In this document: one piece after another, positions 1 to 12,754 of the stretch
How the letters are laid out: each line of letters opens with the position of its first letter
Numbering within the stretch: position 1 is the stretch's first letter
NCBI RefSeq assembly: GCF_963678635.1
Contig: NC_087070.1
Span: forward strand, 992,001 to 1,056,000
Origin: Symsagittifera roscoffensis
Lineage: Eukaryota; Xenacoelomorpha; Acoela; Convolutidae
Reading direction: 5' to 3'
Length of the DNA stretch: 64,000 nucleotides
The notes under the pieces: model-generated
What the model saw: only the letters and a program-made list of their open reading frames with translations
The model's database searches: none
What the model was told of the DNA's origin: nothing
Program-made: the position numbers and the translations under genes

Positions 1-328
1 TCCTCAGAGGTCCCCTTTGTACTATTTTGAGATATCCAATTTTGGCTGACGGACTCTAAAGTTTTTCTAAATTTTTTGGCACCAAAATACACCAATTTTG
101 AGGGTGGAGCGCGCGCCAAAAAACGTCAATATTAAAAAACTCTAAAAACTTCTTTTTGGCCTGTTTTTTTCTCGATCGAAATGCGGTCTGTATAGTGTGC
201 GGTCTCTATGGATTAATTTTAATGACCTCAGAAAATCAGTTTAGTCGACCTAAAAAAAGGTCAATTTTTTCAATTTTTTTTTGAAAATCCGTCCTCCCCC
301 TTTCGAGAAAATCAAAGATCCGCCGCTG
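1..328 (+). mobile_element. hAT-type MITE, 3' part (truncated by window start)
   Basis: This is the right-hand part of the CAGGGGCGGAT family. It carries the family's internal signature (GATATCCAATTTTGGCTGAC, the GGAGCGCGCGCCAAAA block, GTCGACCT, then a run ending in GAGAAAATCAAAGATCCGCC) and stops at CCGCCGCTG. The left end and its target duplication lie outside the window. The assignment rests on similarity to the complete copies at 20966-21370 and 38271-38863. Confidence 0.7.
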
Positions 329-3300
329 CCTGTAACGAATACTTAACTGAGTGTTAAAACCCAAAAATAAATAACAATAACGTAATTTACTCATTTTAAC
401 AATAGAATTAAATTTTTCTTAAAATAAATTTATATCTATAACTTACTACCATCATACGAGAACAAATTATAAACACTTTTTACAAAATCTCCCAAAATTT
501 GGATTGATAACATAGAATTTTGCAAATTCTGGTAGAAAATTGGATTTCTTTCAGAAATTTATATCCTAGAACCTCACAACGAATCTGCTTAATTAAAATT
601 TAGGTTTTAACCTTAATACAAAATACAATCCACCCCCACTCCCCCCTTACCCCTTGGACATGGAGGACACATTTCTACCCTGTCCGAACCAAGGTCCTTA
701 TCGAAAATTAAATTACAGTTTCAAACGTTTATCAATCAATGCCTATGATGCCAAAGACAATAGACAATTAAGTCTAAGCGATGCTTTCAAACGAAGGATC
801 ATTGGAGATGGTGGTTATTTTTTGACAGTTCACTTAAATTTGCAAGTAAAATTTGCAAACTTGCAGATAAAAAGCCTTAAAAAACGGGTAATAATTTTGG
901 CACTGGATTAATTTTAATGACCTTGGTAGAGTAAGCGAATTATCAAAAACGAATAAACTAATGATGTTTGAAGCAATCTGTTCTAAATTAAGGTATTTTC
1001 TAGACCAGAAAATGGGTCAAATATTCTCTGAACCGATAAGAAATATAACTGTAATCTAGTGAAACGAATCCAGCAATTTAGATCAAAATTAGGAATAGTT
1101 CGGGTTCCGGTTTATAAAATTAGGACCGCACTTCAAAGGAACCCAGATTCTTTGAATCAAGATAGTCTTTGAATGCAGCCCAGTGTTTTAGAAGTACATT
1201 ACAAAGAAACAAAAACCTGAAAGAACCAATCTACTTTTTGGAAGGAAATATACTGGACAATAAAACCAATTCAAAACTTTTATTATAAACTTGACCGATC
1301 TTTTACTAGTAGTTTGTCTGTATTACCTGTAATAAATCGTTGAGAATGAAAAAGAAATACAACTAGTTTATCTTCCCTGGTTACCAATTAAAAAGCACGG
1401 TATTCAAAACAAAACGGCAGATAATTTACACAAAAATCTGTTTAATCTCCGGTTTTGAAAAATTGATTTTATGTCCTGAAAGACTTAAATGGAAGAATTA
1501 CTAAGCTTCAGGACAAACAAAATTGCATTTATTGTAAAAAGGGAGATAAAATAGTTTAGACTTCGAAAAGATTTCATGTTTAATTTGAGAGGTCACTGCT
1601 CGCGGGATAAAATTGATAATTTCGAGGGAATAAGAGTACAAATCAAATCTCATGATATTAATTGATTAATATCGAGCAAAAAGAGTACCAGCAGTAACAC
1701 ACAAAAAAAACTGCTTGTATTGAGAAAACCCTGAAGGTTCCATAGTTTTATCTGGTTGTTTTTAGTATATTAACAGATATAAAAAATGAAAAAAAAAACA
1801 ATGCAGTTTCACTATCTTTTAAGTCCACCATCTAGCGCAATAAAGCTTGAACGCAGCTTGAATAGGGACTGAAAATGGACAAAAGCAATTTTTTAAAAGC
1901 AATCAAAGCAAATTTTTTAGTTTCTAGAATTTAATTTTCTATGTACAAAGCGTTTGCAGCAGCAAAACGCAGCCTAAAATTAATTTAGGTAAAAAAGAAA
2001 ATTAATTAGCCCAAACACAGCTGAGTAGAAGCTTTTTTATTTGCATTCTATAATTTAGCGTACCAAAAGCAAAAAAAAATCCAAATGGTTAAAATATGAA
2101 AATAATTTGTGTATTTTTAATAACCAATCTTAACTTTCTGATTGAAAGTGTTGCATAATTTGACTGTGATAAAAAACTTCAATTGTTAATGATGTTCTTA
2201 ATTACCTCTTTCTTTCGAAAATTTGAAAAAGAACTGGCTGACTAAAACAAAGCCAATCAAAGATTGGAAAAGAGTAATTAACGCAAGTAGACATAAAGAA
2301 AACATTGACTTTGTTGAGAAAATCTCAACTTCCGAATTTCAAAGAAAAACTGGATGCCCTTTAAGCTTTTCGAATTTCGAGAAAAATTTATGATATGTGC
2401 TTTTTTAATAACATCAACCCGACTAAAAATTAAATCTCACTTTCGGTACTAAAAACCATTCACACTTTTTGCGCCATTTCCACGCTTGTATTTGGAGGGT
2501 GCTATTTACGTCATTTTCAGCAGATGAATTTCAATTGAACTGAAAAAGTGAATATATATCCAAGTTTATTGATAAATGCAACAATATGTATGAATGCACA
2601 TCTGTAGTTATTAGAGACTTTCATGCCTTTTTAATGACTTTTTCCTGAACAAAAAAAAACAAAAAAATCAGCAAGACCCATATAAGAGTCTTCACTACGT
2701 TCATTACTCTTATGAAGTTTTCCGATGAATACGAAACCAAATTGTTTTTTTTTTACAAAATATTTCTAAACTTTAATCATTTACTTATACATGTTTCCCT
2801 AAATTGGACTTATCTTAAGCTTCCAGACAAAACCAACATAATTGATTTGCTGGTTTCACAAGGAAATGAAAGTGCAGTGATTTTTTAATATGTAGTGCAG
2901 ACAATTACCACACATGTTTTTTTTTGAAAATAATTAAATTAAGGATTTTGCGACATTATTAATTTAAGCATTACTTAGACTATATAACACTACTGATTGA
3001 AAAGGTTGAATTAATACCACCCCCTAATTTTTTAACTTTGAGCTGAGGAAAACAATACTTAAAGGATGATACAAAAATCACGTCAAAACGCACACATTAG
3101 TCTGGAGAAAAAACACCCGGAGCTGGATAATTTGTCTTTTTTAAAAAAACCGGAATAAAACCAGTCGGGGAAGGAAACAAGCATCGTTTCAATAATGATT
3201 TCGAAAATCAAGTAGTTGAAAGCGTTTTTTCTATCCGGATTTCAAAAAAGACAAAACTGCTCGTACCAGGGTGAGGCGTTGAATTATCTGACTGTCTTTC

Positions 3301-3519
3301 ATCGCCTTTGAAACAGTTTTTGAAAAAATCAGATGAAAAAAAAATTAATAATTTTCTTGCATGAAAAAAAATGATCTTTTTTGGCTTTTTAAACACGATA
3401 TGACAAGCTCAAAGCATCTAGTAAAGTATTGATAACACCAAATGTCTTGCCTCAAATCCATTTGAATAGTTTCATATTTCGCTCTTTGATTGTGGCAAAC
3501 TAGCTTAATTGGTTATTTT
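329..3519. other. non-coding, no gene seen
   Basis: AT-rich sequence with no convincing exon on either strand. An 85-codon open frame at 654-911 has neither splice signals nor recognisable similarity and is treated as chance. A short hairpin (ATAAGAGT...ACTCTTAT) sits near 2675-2710. Confidence 0.5.
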
Positions 3520-3680
3520 TAGAGCTCGAAAATGTTTCGATAAAGATCACAGGTGAAAACTGGCCCTCATGTGAGTTTAACAATCTGTTCAAAAAAAGCT
3601 AGTTATTAATCGAAATTCGTCTGCAAAAAATCAACCCGAGCACAATTTTTCCGTCGTCACTTTCTTTGAAAGTCGGAAAA
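3520..3680 (-). mobile_element. Helentron-like element, 5' fragment
   Basis: Read on the minus strand this begins with a TTCCGACTTTC-like end, followed by GTGCTCGGGTTGA, the CTAGTT...CGAATT block and TTCACCTGTGATC. These stand in the same order as the first 160 bases of the copies at 9066, 14142 and 63895. The rest of the element is missing. Confidence 0.6.
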
Positions 3681-5680
3681 AAAGTAGAATATTGGAAGCA
3701 ACTGAGTTTTCACATTTTGCATGGAGTGACAAGCAGTTCTCTTACAAATGAAGGTGACCACTTTGTTATTAGTTTTGCGAATCTTACTTCTTACCTTTAC
3801 TAAAATTACTCATTGGAAACTTACAAAAGATTTAAGAGTGCTGCATGCTTCTAAAACTATAGCCCTGTTCATTATGGACTCACTGGAGCATAGATTTTCA
3901 AAATGTTCCTTTTTTTCAAAAAAAAATTGAAGGCTCGATTTATTTTTTGTTAAATTTTTGCAAAAATTTTAGCCCGCTTGGTTTTAAATATGCTTATTGC
4001 ATCCAAATTTTTCATTTTCACTTCGATACAGTTCGATAAACTATCTGGATACAGTTATTATAAATTGAAATATTCGAATGCGGTAGGGTGGGGCAAGGGA
4101 TTTCTAGGAATCATCTGTATGTTTTTTTCCGACGATACGTTTAATTACGGGCTGGTTTCCCACTAATAAATAAATATTTCATCTGAGTTTACGATTGTTA
4201 CGCCTCGAATTTGCATTAATTTTATAATCTCATCCAGGTAACTTCAGGCCATTTTGTGATTGGCTCTGAAATATCAATTCTCTAAAATATGCTTCCGTTT
4301 ATAACCACTGAAAATTAAAAACAAAACCACTTAGAACAGGAAAATCATAAAATTTTTTGAAACTGCTTTTATCGTATTTTCAATTATTCGTATGAATTTC
4401 AAAACAATTACTTTGTCTTCATCGGCGTATGCTTTAATCGTCAAATTCGGCAAAGGGTAGTTGGAGACGCTCTATTTAATCTATTATGGACTCTCTATTA
4501 TGGACACTTCAATTTACGCGACAATTTGCTACAAAGAAATCAATGAACAGAACAGTTTGCAAAAAGCCCTGAAGATAGAGATACTATCACAATTTTTTCA
4601 AATGGAGTTATAAACTAGTTACCCGCCTTAAGATATCTAAAACTCTGTTTGTAGGTTTCTGAAACGCAATGTCGCTTGAGCCAAAATTTCATAAAGTTTT
4701 TTTTATATCATGTTTAATTTACATTCAAAAATTGAATGCAACATACCCTGAAGAAACAGAAAACTATTCATATTGATCTGAAACACACAGTACAAGAAAA
4801 CTACTATGCAGTGTATCTACAAAGCGTAAAGAAACTAAAGAAAACAGAAAAAATTTAAAGTTTGTCAAAATAAAAATATCTATTTAAAAAAACTTTTTAC
4901 GTTCGACAACGTTAATGTTGAGAGAAGAAAGGAATAAATTGGTTTAAGTCGACATCGCGATTATTTGAACCCAAAATCAAATTCGTGTAGTTTCTACGAG
5001 ACAGACGAAGGTCAAACAAACAGAAACTCACCTATGTTTAAAACACTTTGAGCAGCTCATTTAGTTACCAGTCCTGGAAAAGTTTTGGAGCCATAAATGA
5101 TTTGCGACCTGTGTCTGCTTGCATAGTAATTTTCAACACTAACTTTGAAGAGCTTTGTTCAAATTAAAATTATAGCACTTGTTGTCGAAGTTATCAAATG
5201 ATGAAGTTATTAAAGCACCAAATATTGCATATATAAAGCACCAATTGAAGTTTCAATTAAAGTTAGTTAATTTAACTGATGTTATTACAACAAACTGAGA
5301 TTAAAACCCGAGCCTAATCAAGCAGCAGTAGTGTGGACTAAAAAAGGTATAGAGACTTAGAATTTAACAGAAATCTGAAGATTATTCAGAAAAAAGGTTC
5401 GTGTGTTATACCGCTTGAATAATCAGGTCTTCAGTTTGAAAAGTTGTGTTGATGTATCAACTGATTATTACGTAATTCGATCTCTTCTACTCCTCCTCTC
5501 CCAAACCCACTATCGCTTTTTGATATTTCAAGAATTCGATGCCAGGGTTCAATAATAGTATATGGTAAACCATTTTATTAATTTTGTATTTTAAGTGATT
5601 TTCACGTTTAGTTCCACGAGGGTGGGGAAGGGGAAGGGGAGAGGTTTAGAGAGATCATCATTTATTGACCTTTGACTGAC

Positions 5681-5824
5681 CTAATATGTCTACAGTGTAT
5701 TCTGCAGCTGCTGCCCCCCGCATGTCACTCACTAGACAGGAGTAGGTGCCCGAATAGAGGGGGTCTGCGTCCAACACCCTCAGATGAGCCGGACATCCGC
5801 CAACCCCTTCACCTTTCGCCCCAC
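5681..5824 (-). CDS. Ig-domain exon carrying the C-terminal Cys (F and G strands)
   Basis: Internal exon of a multi-exon gene. On the minus strand the acceptor is TTTTTTATGATTGTAG and the donor is TTAG|GTCAGT. The exon is 144 nt, phase 1 at both ends, so it is symmetric as Ig exons commonly are. It encodes a Gly-rich start, then CPAHLRVLDADPLYSGTYSC, followed by SDMRG, an Ala run and YTVDIL. The D-x-Y-S-G-T-Y-S-C stretch is the conserved F-strand pattern of Ig domains (usual form DxGxYxC), with Cys as the second disulfide partner. The YTVDIL end fits strand G. The partner Cys and Trp are encoded by the exon at 34044-34364, and the exon at 7751-7936 fits between them in phase. Codons are much richer in G+C than the surrounding DNA, which supports coding. 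The next exon downstream is not certain. A possible short terminal exon at 5073-5057 (acceptor TTTTCCAG, in-frame TGA after five codons) is only speculative. The ligand and the gene name cannot be told. Confidence 0.82.
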
Positions 5825-7750
5825 CTACAATCATAAAAAACAAAAAAGTATAGAATCTTAAGTTTTTGACAAAAAGGCCAAAAACTCACTTTATAGAAAA
5901 ATTTGACCAAAAAAGGGTATTTTGGCGCGCAGTTTTTTGGGCACGCTCTTGAGTCGTAAAAAATAGCTACGCTCAACAAAATAACTCAGTCTGGAAATGA
6001 TAATAAGAATCAGAATGTCTTTTTTATTTTAGTCTGCACAGCTTTCAATTGATACTCTGCAAACTTCAGATACCAACTTATAGAATTTTCAATAGACAAG
6101 AATGCAATCTATAGCGTTTGTTGAAACTTTTTTCTTTCTTCTCCTGTTTTTTTATAGTGGCTTGGGTTATAGTGGAATACAAATTCCTACAAGAATCTTA
6201 CATTTGTTAGTAAAACTTTGAAGATACAACCAAGTTTTATTATCTTGTAAGCAAGAAATCTAAATCTTAAGTATTTCAAAGATCACCTCACAAGATTAAG
6301 GGGGCAAAATTGCCTCCTTATATATCGTTTTAGGCATCAATGATGAAGAGCAGATGAATCTACAAATTTTTCAACATAAGGCTTTTACCAGAAACATGAG
6401 ACTGCTTTAAGCTCCAAAACCAAAAAACTATTTTTAATAAGTCTTAAAATGAAGACAATTCTGGTCGAGCAAGATCTGTAACAAAAAGTATGCCTTATTA
6501 AAATTGATGTCTCTTATAGAAAAAAAATTTTCAAATTTGCTTTTGTAAAGCCTGGAAAAAATTAGTGGAAGTCATTTCGACATGGAAATTTGATTGCTGG
6601 TGCATGACTTTTCACTCAGTTTAACTATGATTTCAAAGCAAAAAACGGAATAAAAGCTACAAAATATTGTCTGTTGCGCTCGTTTACCACCAAGTTTTTA
6701 ATATATAACCTTAAGACAAACAGCCGGAAGTTAGCACTATAGTTGTTAAATCTGTCTGATGTGATGTAAATGATGTAAATGAACTTGTTTTCAAAAAAAT
6801 TTTATGCATTTTATTTTTATGCTGAACTTACGGTCCGGTCCCCCTATGAATTATCTTCTGCGTATTTGAAATGAGGGACTAGAAGTTTGACACTGCGTAG
6901 CTAAGATTGAATTATGTTTTTATCTAAATCTAAATACTTTTTTCCATCAGTGATATCAAAGAAGGCAATGAAAAAATTAAAAATAATAAAGTAACATTTT
7001 TCAGAAGTTTGTTTGTATGACATTTAAGAAAATTATCAATTTTTGCATCAAAATTATTTCTAATTATAGACTCATTGGACAGTTTTGAATCTTATCACAT
7101 TTCAGTTTTGAAAGTTTGAAAGCCAAATTAAATCATGGTCTTTTCCAGTATCAACGATTTTAAAATCCATTAAAAGTAACATAAAATATGTTTTCTAATG
7201 TCTTAACAAATAGTGTTTCAAATTTTTCCCCGCTATTGCCATTTTGATTTATTTCATAGCCAGAGTAATTTTTTAATCTCAAGAAACAATCTCAATTTTT
7301 CAGCTATGCGTATTTTTTTTTGTAGAAATACATATCAAACAATGCCCCTAAGAAACATTTTTCGGTAAATTTTTGAGCATTTTTGGAAAATTTTTCGGAA
7401 ATTTTTTTTTTGAGGTCATGCGATAAAAAACTAAAAAACTTTTTCCTAAAAAAATTTCCAAAAAAAACTTTCAAAAACTTTCCAAAAAATGCTCAAAAAC
7501 TTCTCTCAAAATAGGATTCTTATAGTGTTTTGGGAGCGCTCGGAAAATCGATTTGGTGGATTCAAAAAAGGGTCGACAGAATTTTCGAAAAGTTTTGGAA
7601 AATCCGACCTCCTCGAGAAAATCTTAGATCCGCCCTTGATCCTATAGGAACTTCGAGTTGACAAAAAATCTCAGAAAATTCCCATTCATACAAGCCCATT
7701 TGTCTTCATATTCTTCGTCAGTTCGACTGGAGGAATTTAAGAGAACAGAC
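5825..7750 (-). other. intron of the Ig gene
   Basis: Intron of about 1.9 kb between two phase-1 exons, AT-rich, with no further exon seen. Its upstream end (by transcript) contains the partial hAT-type MITE at 7330-7638. Confidence 0.6.
7330..7638 (+). mobile_element. hAT-type MITE, partial copy with internal hairpin
   Basis: The right end reads CTCGAGAAAATCTTAGATCCGCCCTTG, the same terminus as other copies, preceded by the family block GGGAGCGCTCGGAAAATC and GGGTCGACAG. The left end could not be placed and no 8-bp duplication was found. Inside, an AT-rich inverted repeat (about 7372-7412 against 7448-7500, sharing TGAGCATTTTTGGAAA and its complement) could form a long stem. It lies in an Ig-gene intron only about 110 bases from an exon. 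Confidence 0.6.
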
Positions 7751-7936
7751 CTGATGATGACGATCCGGATTGATTTGGCTGAGACCCTAGCGCAGCACTG
7801 CCGAAGCCACTTCCTGATGAATCACCAGCAAACGAGTCTGAGAATGTTCTAGAAGAAGAAGAGGATAAAGATGAAGAAGTTGAAGTTGAGTCGCACTTGT
7901 CATCGAAGGTCAAGATTGTGTTGCGCTCCAATGCTA
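7751..7936 (-). CDS. Ser/Gly-rich internal exon of the Ig gene
   Basis: On the minus strand the exon follows the acceptor TTTTTTTGTTGCAG and ends at TCATCATCAG|GTCTGT, a weaker donor. Its 186 nt are phase 1 on both sides, so it joins in frame between the exons at 34044-34364 and 5681-5824 and can also be skipped without a frameshift. The translation starts ALERNTILTFDDKC. It then runs through about 45 residues dominated by Ser with Thr, Gly and Ala (runs such as SSSLSSSSS and a closing SSSS). Ser codons are mixed (TCA, TCT, TCC, TCG, AGT), so this is not a simple DNA repeat. In the assembled domain it would form a long flexible insert between the first Cys/Trp and the F-strand Cys. Such Ser-rich stretches are often O-glycosylated when extracellular. 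The exon call depends on phase fit, since no family motif is present. Confidence 0.65.
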
Positions 7937-9065
7937 CTGCAACAAAAAAAACTTCGATTAATTGGAAAAGGATAATTTATCGGTTTGTTGCGGTAACAAC
8001 GGTAACTTTAGAGAAGTTTCAAAATTATGAATGGTTCGTTTGATTTATTTTCATTGCAGCAAAAAAAAAATTATTTCCCAAGACAAGGTTGAAATAATGA
8101 GAAGAATGATCAAGAAAGGTATCTCTCGACAGGCATCAGGCCTAATTGGTTTTTTTTTCTAAGAATATATTCTTAAAGTAGGGCAGACTGTTCATACTCG
8201 ACAGGATATGTCTTTATACAAATGTGAACAGATGAACTCATTATGTGTGCTTGCCTAATCTGATTCTCGTTCAGTTTTAAGTTATATTTTATATAATTTT
8301 TATGTCTCTGGGATGGGAAGAAACTATAGCTTGATTTTTTTTTCAAGTTCTTCAAGGTTTCGGGCATAGCAGAAAAAAATGTCCGTTAAAAATTCTGGTA
8401 GGCTAATTAAGCGTGTTCAACATGTCTGGGTTTTCAAAAATTTATAATTTTGAAAAAATTATGCTTTGTATACCAAAGATAGTTTGTTTTCTTTAAAACA
8501 AGTACTAAGAACATATATAATTTTTCAATAATTTTATGAGTTAATTTCCTGAAATTATCACTATAAAAGAGGAGCGCCTATTGGTTGTTTAGTAATATCA
8601 AAACATATTATTATTGGATTGAAAAAAAACTTAAATTAAAATTAATTGTTCCAACCTAAAATATGTGATTGATGTTTGGACTACAGCGTATAATATAATC
8701 ACTCAAATCCAGGTACCACAAATAAATCTCAGACAGGGTCGAGTGGTATATCACAGTAGAGCCATTTCAGACTTACTAGAGCTTCAATAAAAAATTCAGG
8801 GGGTGTGGCAAAAAAGATGGTCGGACTATATATTATTTAGAACAATTCAGTGTGCGATGAGCTTGATGCATAATAAATAGCTTATACTGAGCTTATGTTG
8901 ATCATTTTTGACGAGCCAGTTTCAATAATGCGGATTGAAGCGAAAATTTAAGCGTATTTCTCCATAAAAGTTTATCATACTTGATGAATCATACTTCTCC
9001 TTTAATAATCTGATAAATTGGATCTGTCTAATTTAGCGTTATAGTCAAAATCACGGTTGGTTATA

Positions 9066-9613
9066 GTTCCGACTTTCGATACGAAAATAACGGAATATTT
9101 GTGCTCGGGGTGGGTTTTTGTTTCTTCAGACAAACTTCGACTTTTTAACTAGCCATTTTTGTCGGAATTTTTTATATCATTCGAAAGCTATTGCTGTCCT
9201 GAGCTTAAATCAGAAAAAATATTTCACCTGTGATCATTTTCCGTAAAGTTATGAGGGTTTAAAGATTGCCATTTTGGCCACTTTGACCAATTTGGGACAA
9301 TTAACGCGCGATATAATTCGCGCTATTAACGCCTAAGCGGAGATTTAATCCATCCTATAAATCATTCCAAATTAGTTGAACGAAGCTTATTTGTCATAAT
9401 TGAATTGTTACAAGGAGCGAAATCTATTGCTTTGTACTTTATATGGCGTGTGGGAGGATGATTTTCATAGAAAAGTGTTTGAATTTTAGAAAAAAAAAAT
9501 TTCATTTTATTTTATTTTTGTTTATTTTTTATGTTGTTTCTGTTATTACTGCTCCATAAACGTTAAAAGGCAGTCGAAATTTTTAGGGCTTCTTCCTGAT
9601 ACGAGCAGTCTTG
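9066..9613 (+). mobile_element. Helentron-like non-autonomous element, full-length copy A
   Basis: About 548 bp. The 5' end is GTTCCGACTTTCGATACGAA, containing the hairpin CTTTCG-ATA-CGAAA. Internal landmarks are GCTCGGGGTGGGTTT, CTAGCCATTTTTG, TTCACCTGTGATCA, CAATTTGGGACAATTAACGC, GCGCTATTAACGC and TATGGCGTGTGGG. The 3' end is GGCAGTCGAAA, a degraded hairpin, then TACGAGCAGTCTTG. No open reading frame of note. Same layout as copies B (14142) and C (63354, opposite strand). Confidence 0.75.
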
Positions 9614-12021
9614 TCTGTACTTAGCCATGATTTTGCTAAAATCGTGGATTAGAACGGTTCATAATTCTTTAAACAAACTTCGGCTATTTTTCAGTTCCTC
9701 TATTACATTTTTATTTTTTGAAATTCCTTGTCCAGAAGCCTATGCATATTGATTTTTTTAAGCAAACAAGGATCAAGTTAGCAACATCCCCTCCTTCCTT
9801 ATATAGACCAAGTTAAGATCTTCCACACCCCAGCATTTAATTCACATTAATTTTGCCAAGCGCTACATGTAATATGCTCGATTCTGATTGGCTGAAAATC
9901 CCAACTTAAAACTAAGTTAACATCAAATCCCCCCAAAACGGCTTTGGGGGTGAGGATGCTAACTTGGTCGGCAAACCATACTAAAAAAGTGTTAACAAAC
10001 AAAAAAGCTTCGCACAACTTTACTTTCAAGAAAACTGTGGTAAGAAAAAAATTTGGACCCTTTTTGTTCTAGGCAAAGGAAGGAAAGTGAAAAAAAACCC
10101 AGGCTCGTATTCCAAAATCAGTATGGGATAAAGGTTTTGAATTATTTCTGGATATTTTGTAATTTTATCTAGATATTTTGGCATTTTATTGACTGGCAGC
10201 TTGAATTGCAAACCTTGCAAGGTTATTGTTAAGTGTTTTCAATAAATTGTAGTTTCCTTATGAATCTTGGAATTCAAAATCTTGCAAGATTTTTGGAAGC
10301 TTTTGCATGCCTCTTATTGTGTTGTTGTGTTGTGAACGGTTTATAAGTTAACATTTTCTGACTTTTTCCTGAATTTTGAAACAAAATTATTTCAATAAGC
10401 GTTAACTTTTTCTGACGACTTGCGCTAGCAGATTTTGTTCAAACGTTAATTCGAATCCAATTTTTTATTACGCAAAGACCATTAAGTTATCGAAAACCAC
10501 CAATTTAAACAAAATAACATTTTTTCTTATATATTTGTGCAATTTCTTGAAGTATTTCTCGTCTTGAGGAAAAACAATTTCAGCAGCCTCAAATGTTAGA
10601 TTTTGCAAGATGTTAACGGAAAAAATAACAAAACTGTCAATATTTGATTGTCCATCAACATCAATGAAGGCTGTTGTTCCGAGCATTTGAGAATGGGGAC
10701 GAAATCAGTATTCGGGTGCTTTAGTTTTTTCTTTTTGTTTTCCACGCAAAATCAGGTATAAAAATAATCATCGGACTGAATTGAGTGATATATCTTATCG
10801 AGCTCGTGCAGTCCTGATTTGAACCAAATTTAAAATTTTGAAAAATTTTCCCAGTGTTGAGAAGAACCGGTTTGAACTTTTTGATTTTTCGTCCTATTTC
10901 GAGCGAATGGAGCAAGCGAGCAGTTTTATTTCAACCGATTAATTGCTTAAAAGCTTACAAAAGTTTAGTTTGAAGACTAAAAACTTAATTTTACTTAGGT
11001 AATGTTATTTTACTTTGATTACTTTAGCGATTTTTGGAATCAAATTTTTAAAAATTCAAAAACATTCAAAAAACTTGAAAAAATTTTTGTTTCTTTTTTT
11101 TTGCTTCTACTTTTCCTTCAAAAATTATTTTTCAGTTTACTTTTTTTAGTATGGCTATCGAATATAACTAATCCCTGTTTTGTTTTCGTTCCGCTCTGGT
11201 TGTATATTTCAAGACTATGGTCGGAATATTCTGTTATTCAAATAAACTGTTATGTTGCTTTTAACAAAACATTTGCTTCTTTTCAATATTTTTGTCTTTT
11301 GTCCCGCCACACGCTATTTAAAGTAGACACTGATACATTTCGCTACGAAAAACAAATTGCTAACTCCAGTATATTTTGCAATGAACGGCCAGTTACGCTT
11401 CAATAGCACCAAAGAAAATGAACCAAAATCTTTTTCTTTGGGTAAAATAAGACTCAGCTAAAACGGCTAGTTAACAAACGATATTTGTTTGATGAAAAAA
11501 AACACCCTGTTTGTTTGATGAAAAAAAATAGAAAAATCCGTCTTTTCTTAAAGTAAAACAAAACTGTTTATCATACCAGTGACTGAAACAATCAAACTTT
11601 TCTTCAGTGGAATTTTGTCAGCCTTTTTTTCGCCGAACAGCCGAACAATGCATATTCTGCAGAAAATCGCAAAAACGTGTTTGTAACCCTTCAAAAGATT
11701 ATTGCATGAAACCTGCTAATTTTGAACTTCTAGGTCAGCCGATGAATTCCTCATCTTTTTATCAAGACGATTGTTTTGCATCTCAGAATGTTGGGACTGT
11801 GAAGACTAATTAAGTTTAACAAATACTTTGAAAGTTTCCGTATAAAATTAAACTTTTGATACTGCAAGTTTTGATTTCTTTTTCTGTTAAAATTTTCTCA
11901 ATGCCTGATAAAAAGTTTTCAAAATACATTTTCCCCTAAATTTCTCTTTTTAGCAGTTCGATTTAAAAGCTAGTTTAAATTTATTTGAACCCGGACTATT
12001 CACTCAAGTTTTTTCACCCCC

Positions 12022-12221
12022 NNNNNNNNNNNNNNNNNNNNNNNNNNNNNNNNNNNNNNNNNNNNNNNNNNNNNNNNNNNNNNNNNNNNNNNNNNNNNNN
12101 NNNNNNNNNNNNNNNNNNNNNNNNNNNNNNNNNNNNNNNNNNNNNNNNNNNNNNNNNNNNNNNNNNNNNNNNNNNNNNNNNNNNNNNNNNNNNNNNNNNN
12201 NNNNNNNNNNNNNNNNNNNNN
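12022..12221. other. assembly gap (200 N)
   Basis: Exactly 200 consecutive N, a typical placeholder size, so the true length missing here may be different. Any open frame spanning it is meaningless. Confidence 0.99.
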
Positions 12222-12754
12222 TTTAATGACGTTTAATCTCCATTCTGGATTCAAACGAGTTAAGAAAAACGCAAAAAGTGAAAAAATAAAAATTCCAATA
12301 TAAAGTAAATGACAACTGATTAAGAGTTGACGTTTATTGCCCCATATGGAATTCATTCAGCTCAAACTTCCGGAAGCTTCAAAAAAATCAAACTGGATAA
12401 TTGGTGCAAAATGAAACAGACTTAGTATACCAAGTTAAGATCCACCGTCCCACAAATTTGGGGAGGGGGATATAAAGATGTTAACCTGCTCCAAGTTTTA
12501 TTGTTCAACCCCGAAATTTCTGTTTAAAAGCGGTAAAAATTTGAGAAGTCGAAGGAAAATTAAATCAAGCACCAAAAATGAACAGACAAAACCAATAGTG
12601 GCGGAATAAAATTAGGTCTAAAGTTACTAGTTTGCTTTTATTCCTTTTTGTTTCCTTCAGGCTATTTCGATTAAAACTTAGCCCTATTCGAACCGAATAT
12701 AAAAAATTTTGTCGTCCTGAGTTCAAATTTAAAAAAAGTTCTTTTGCAGCCATT

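Noticed and set aside
654-911. 85-codon open frame (+)
   Set aside because: No acceptor, donor or known motif; composition like the flanks.
11002-11406. 134-codon open frame (+), the longest without N
   Set aside because: Dominated by Phe, Leu and Lys from T and A runs; no coding signature or splice signals.
11985-12356. Open frames on both strands across the gap
   Set aside because: They consist mostly of N, so the translation has no meaning.
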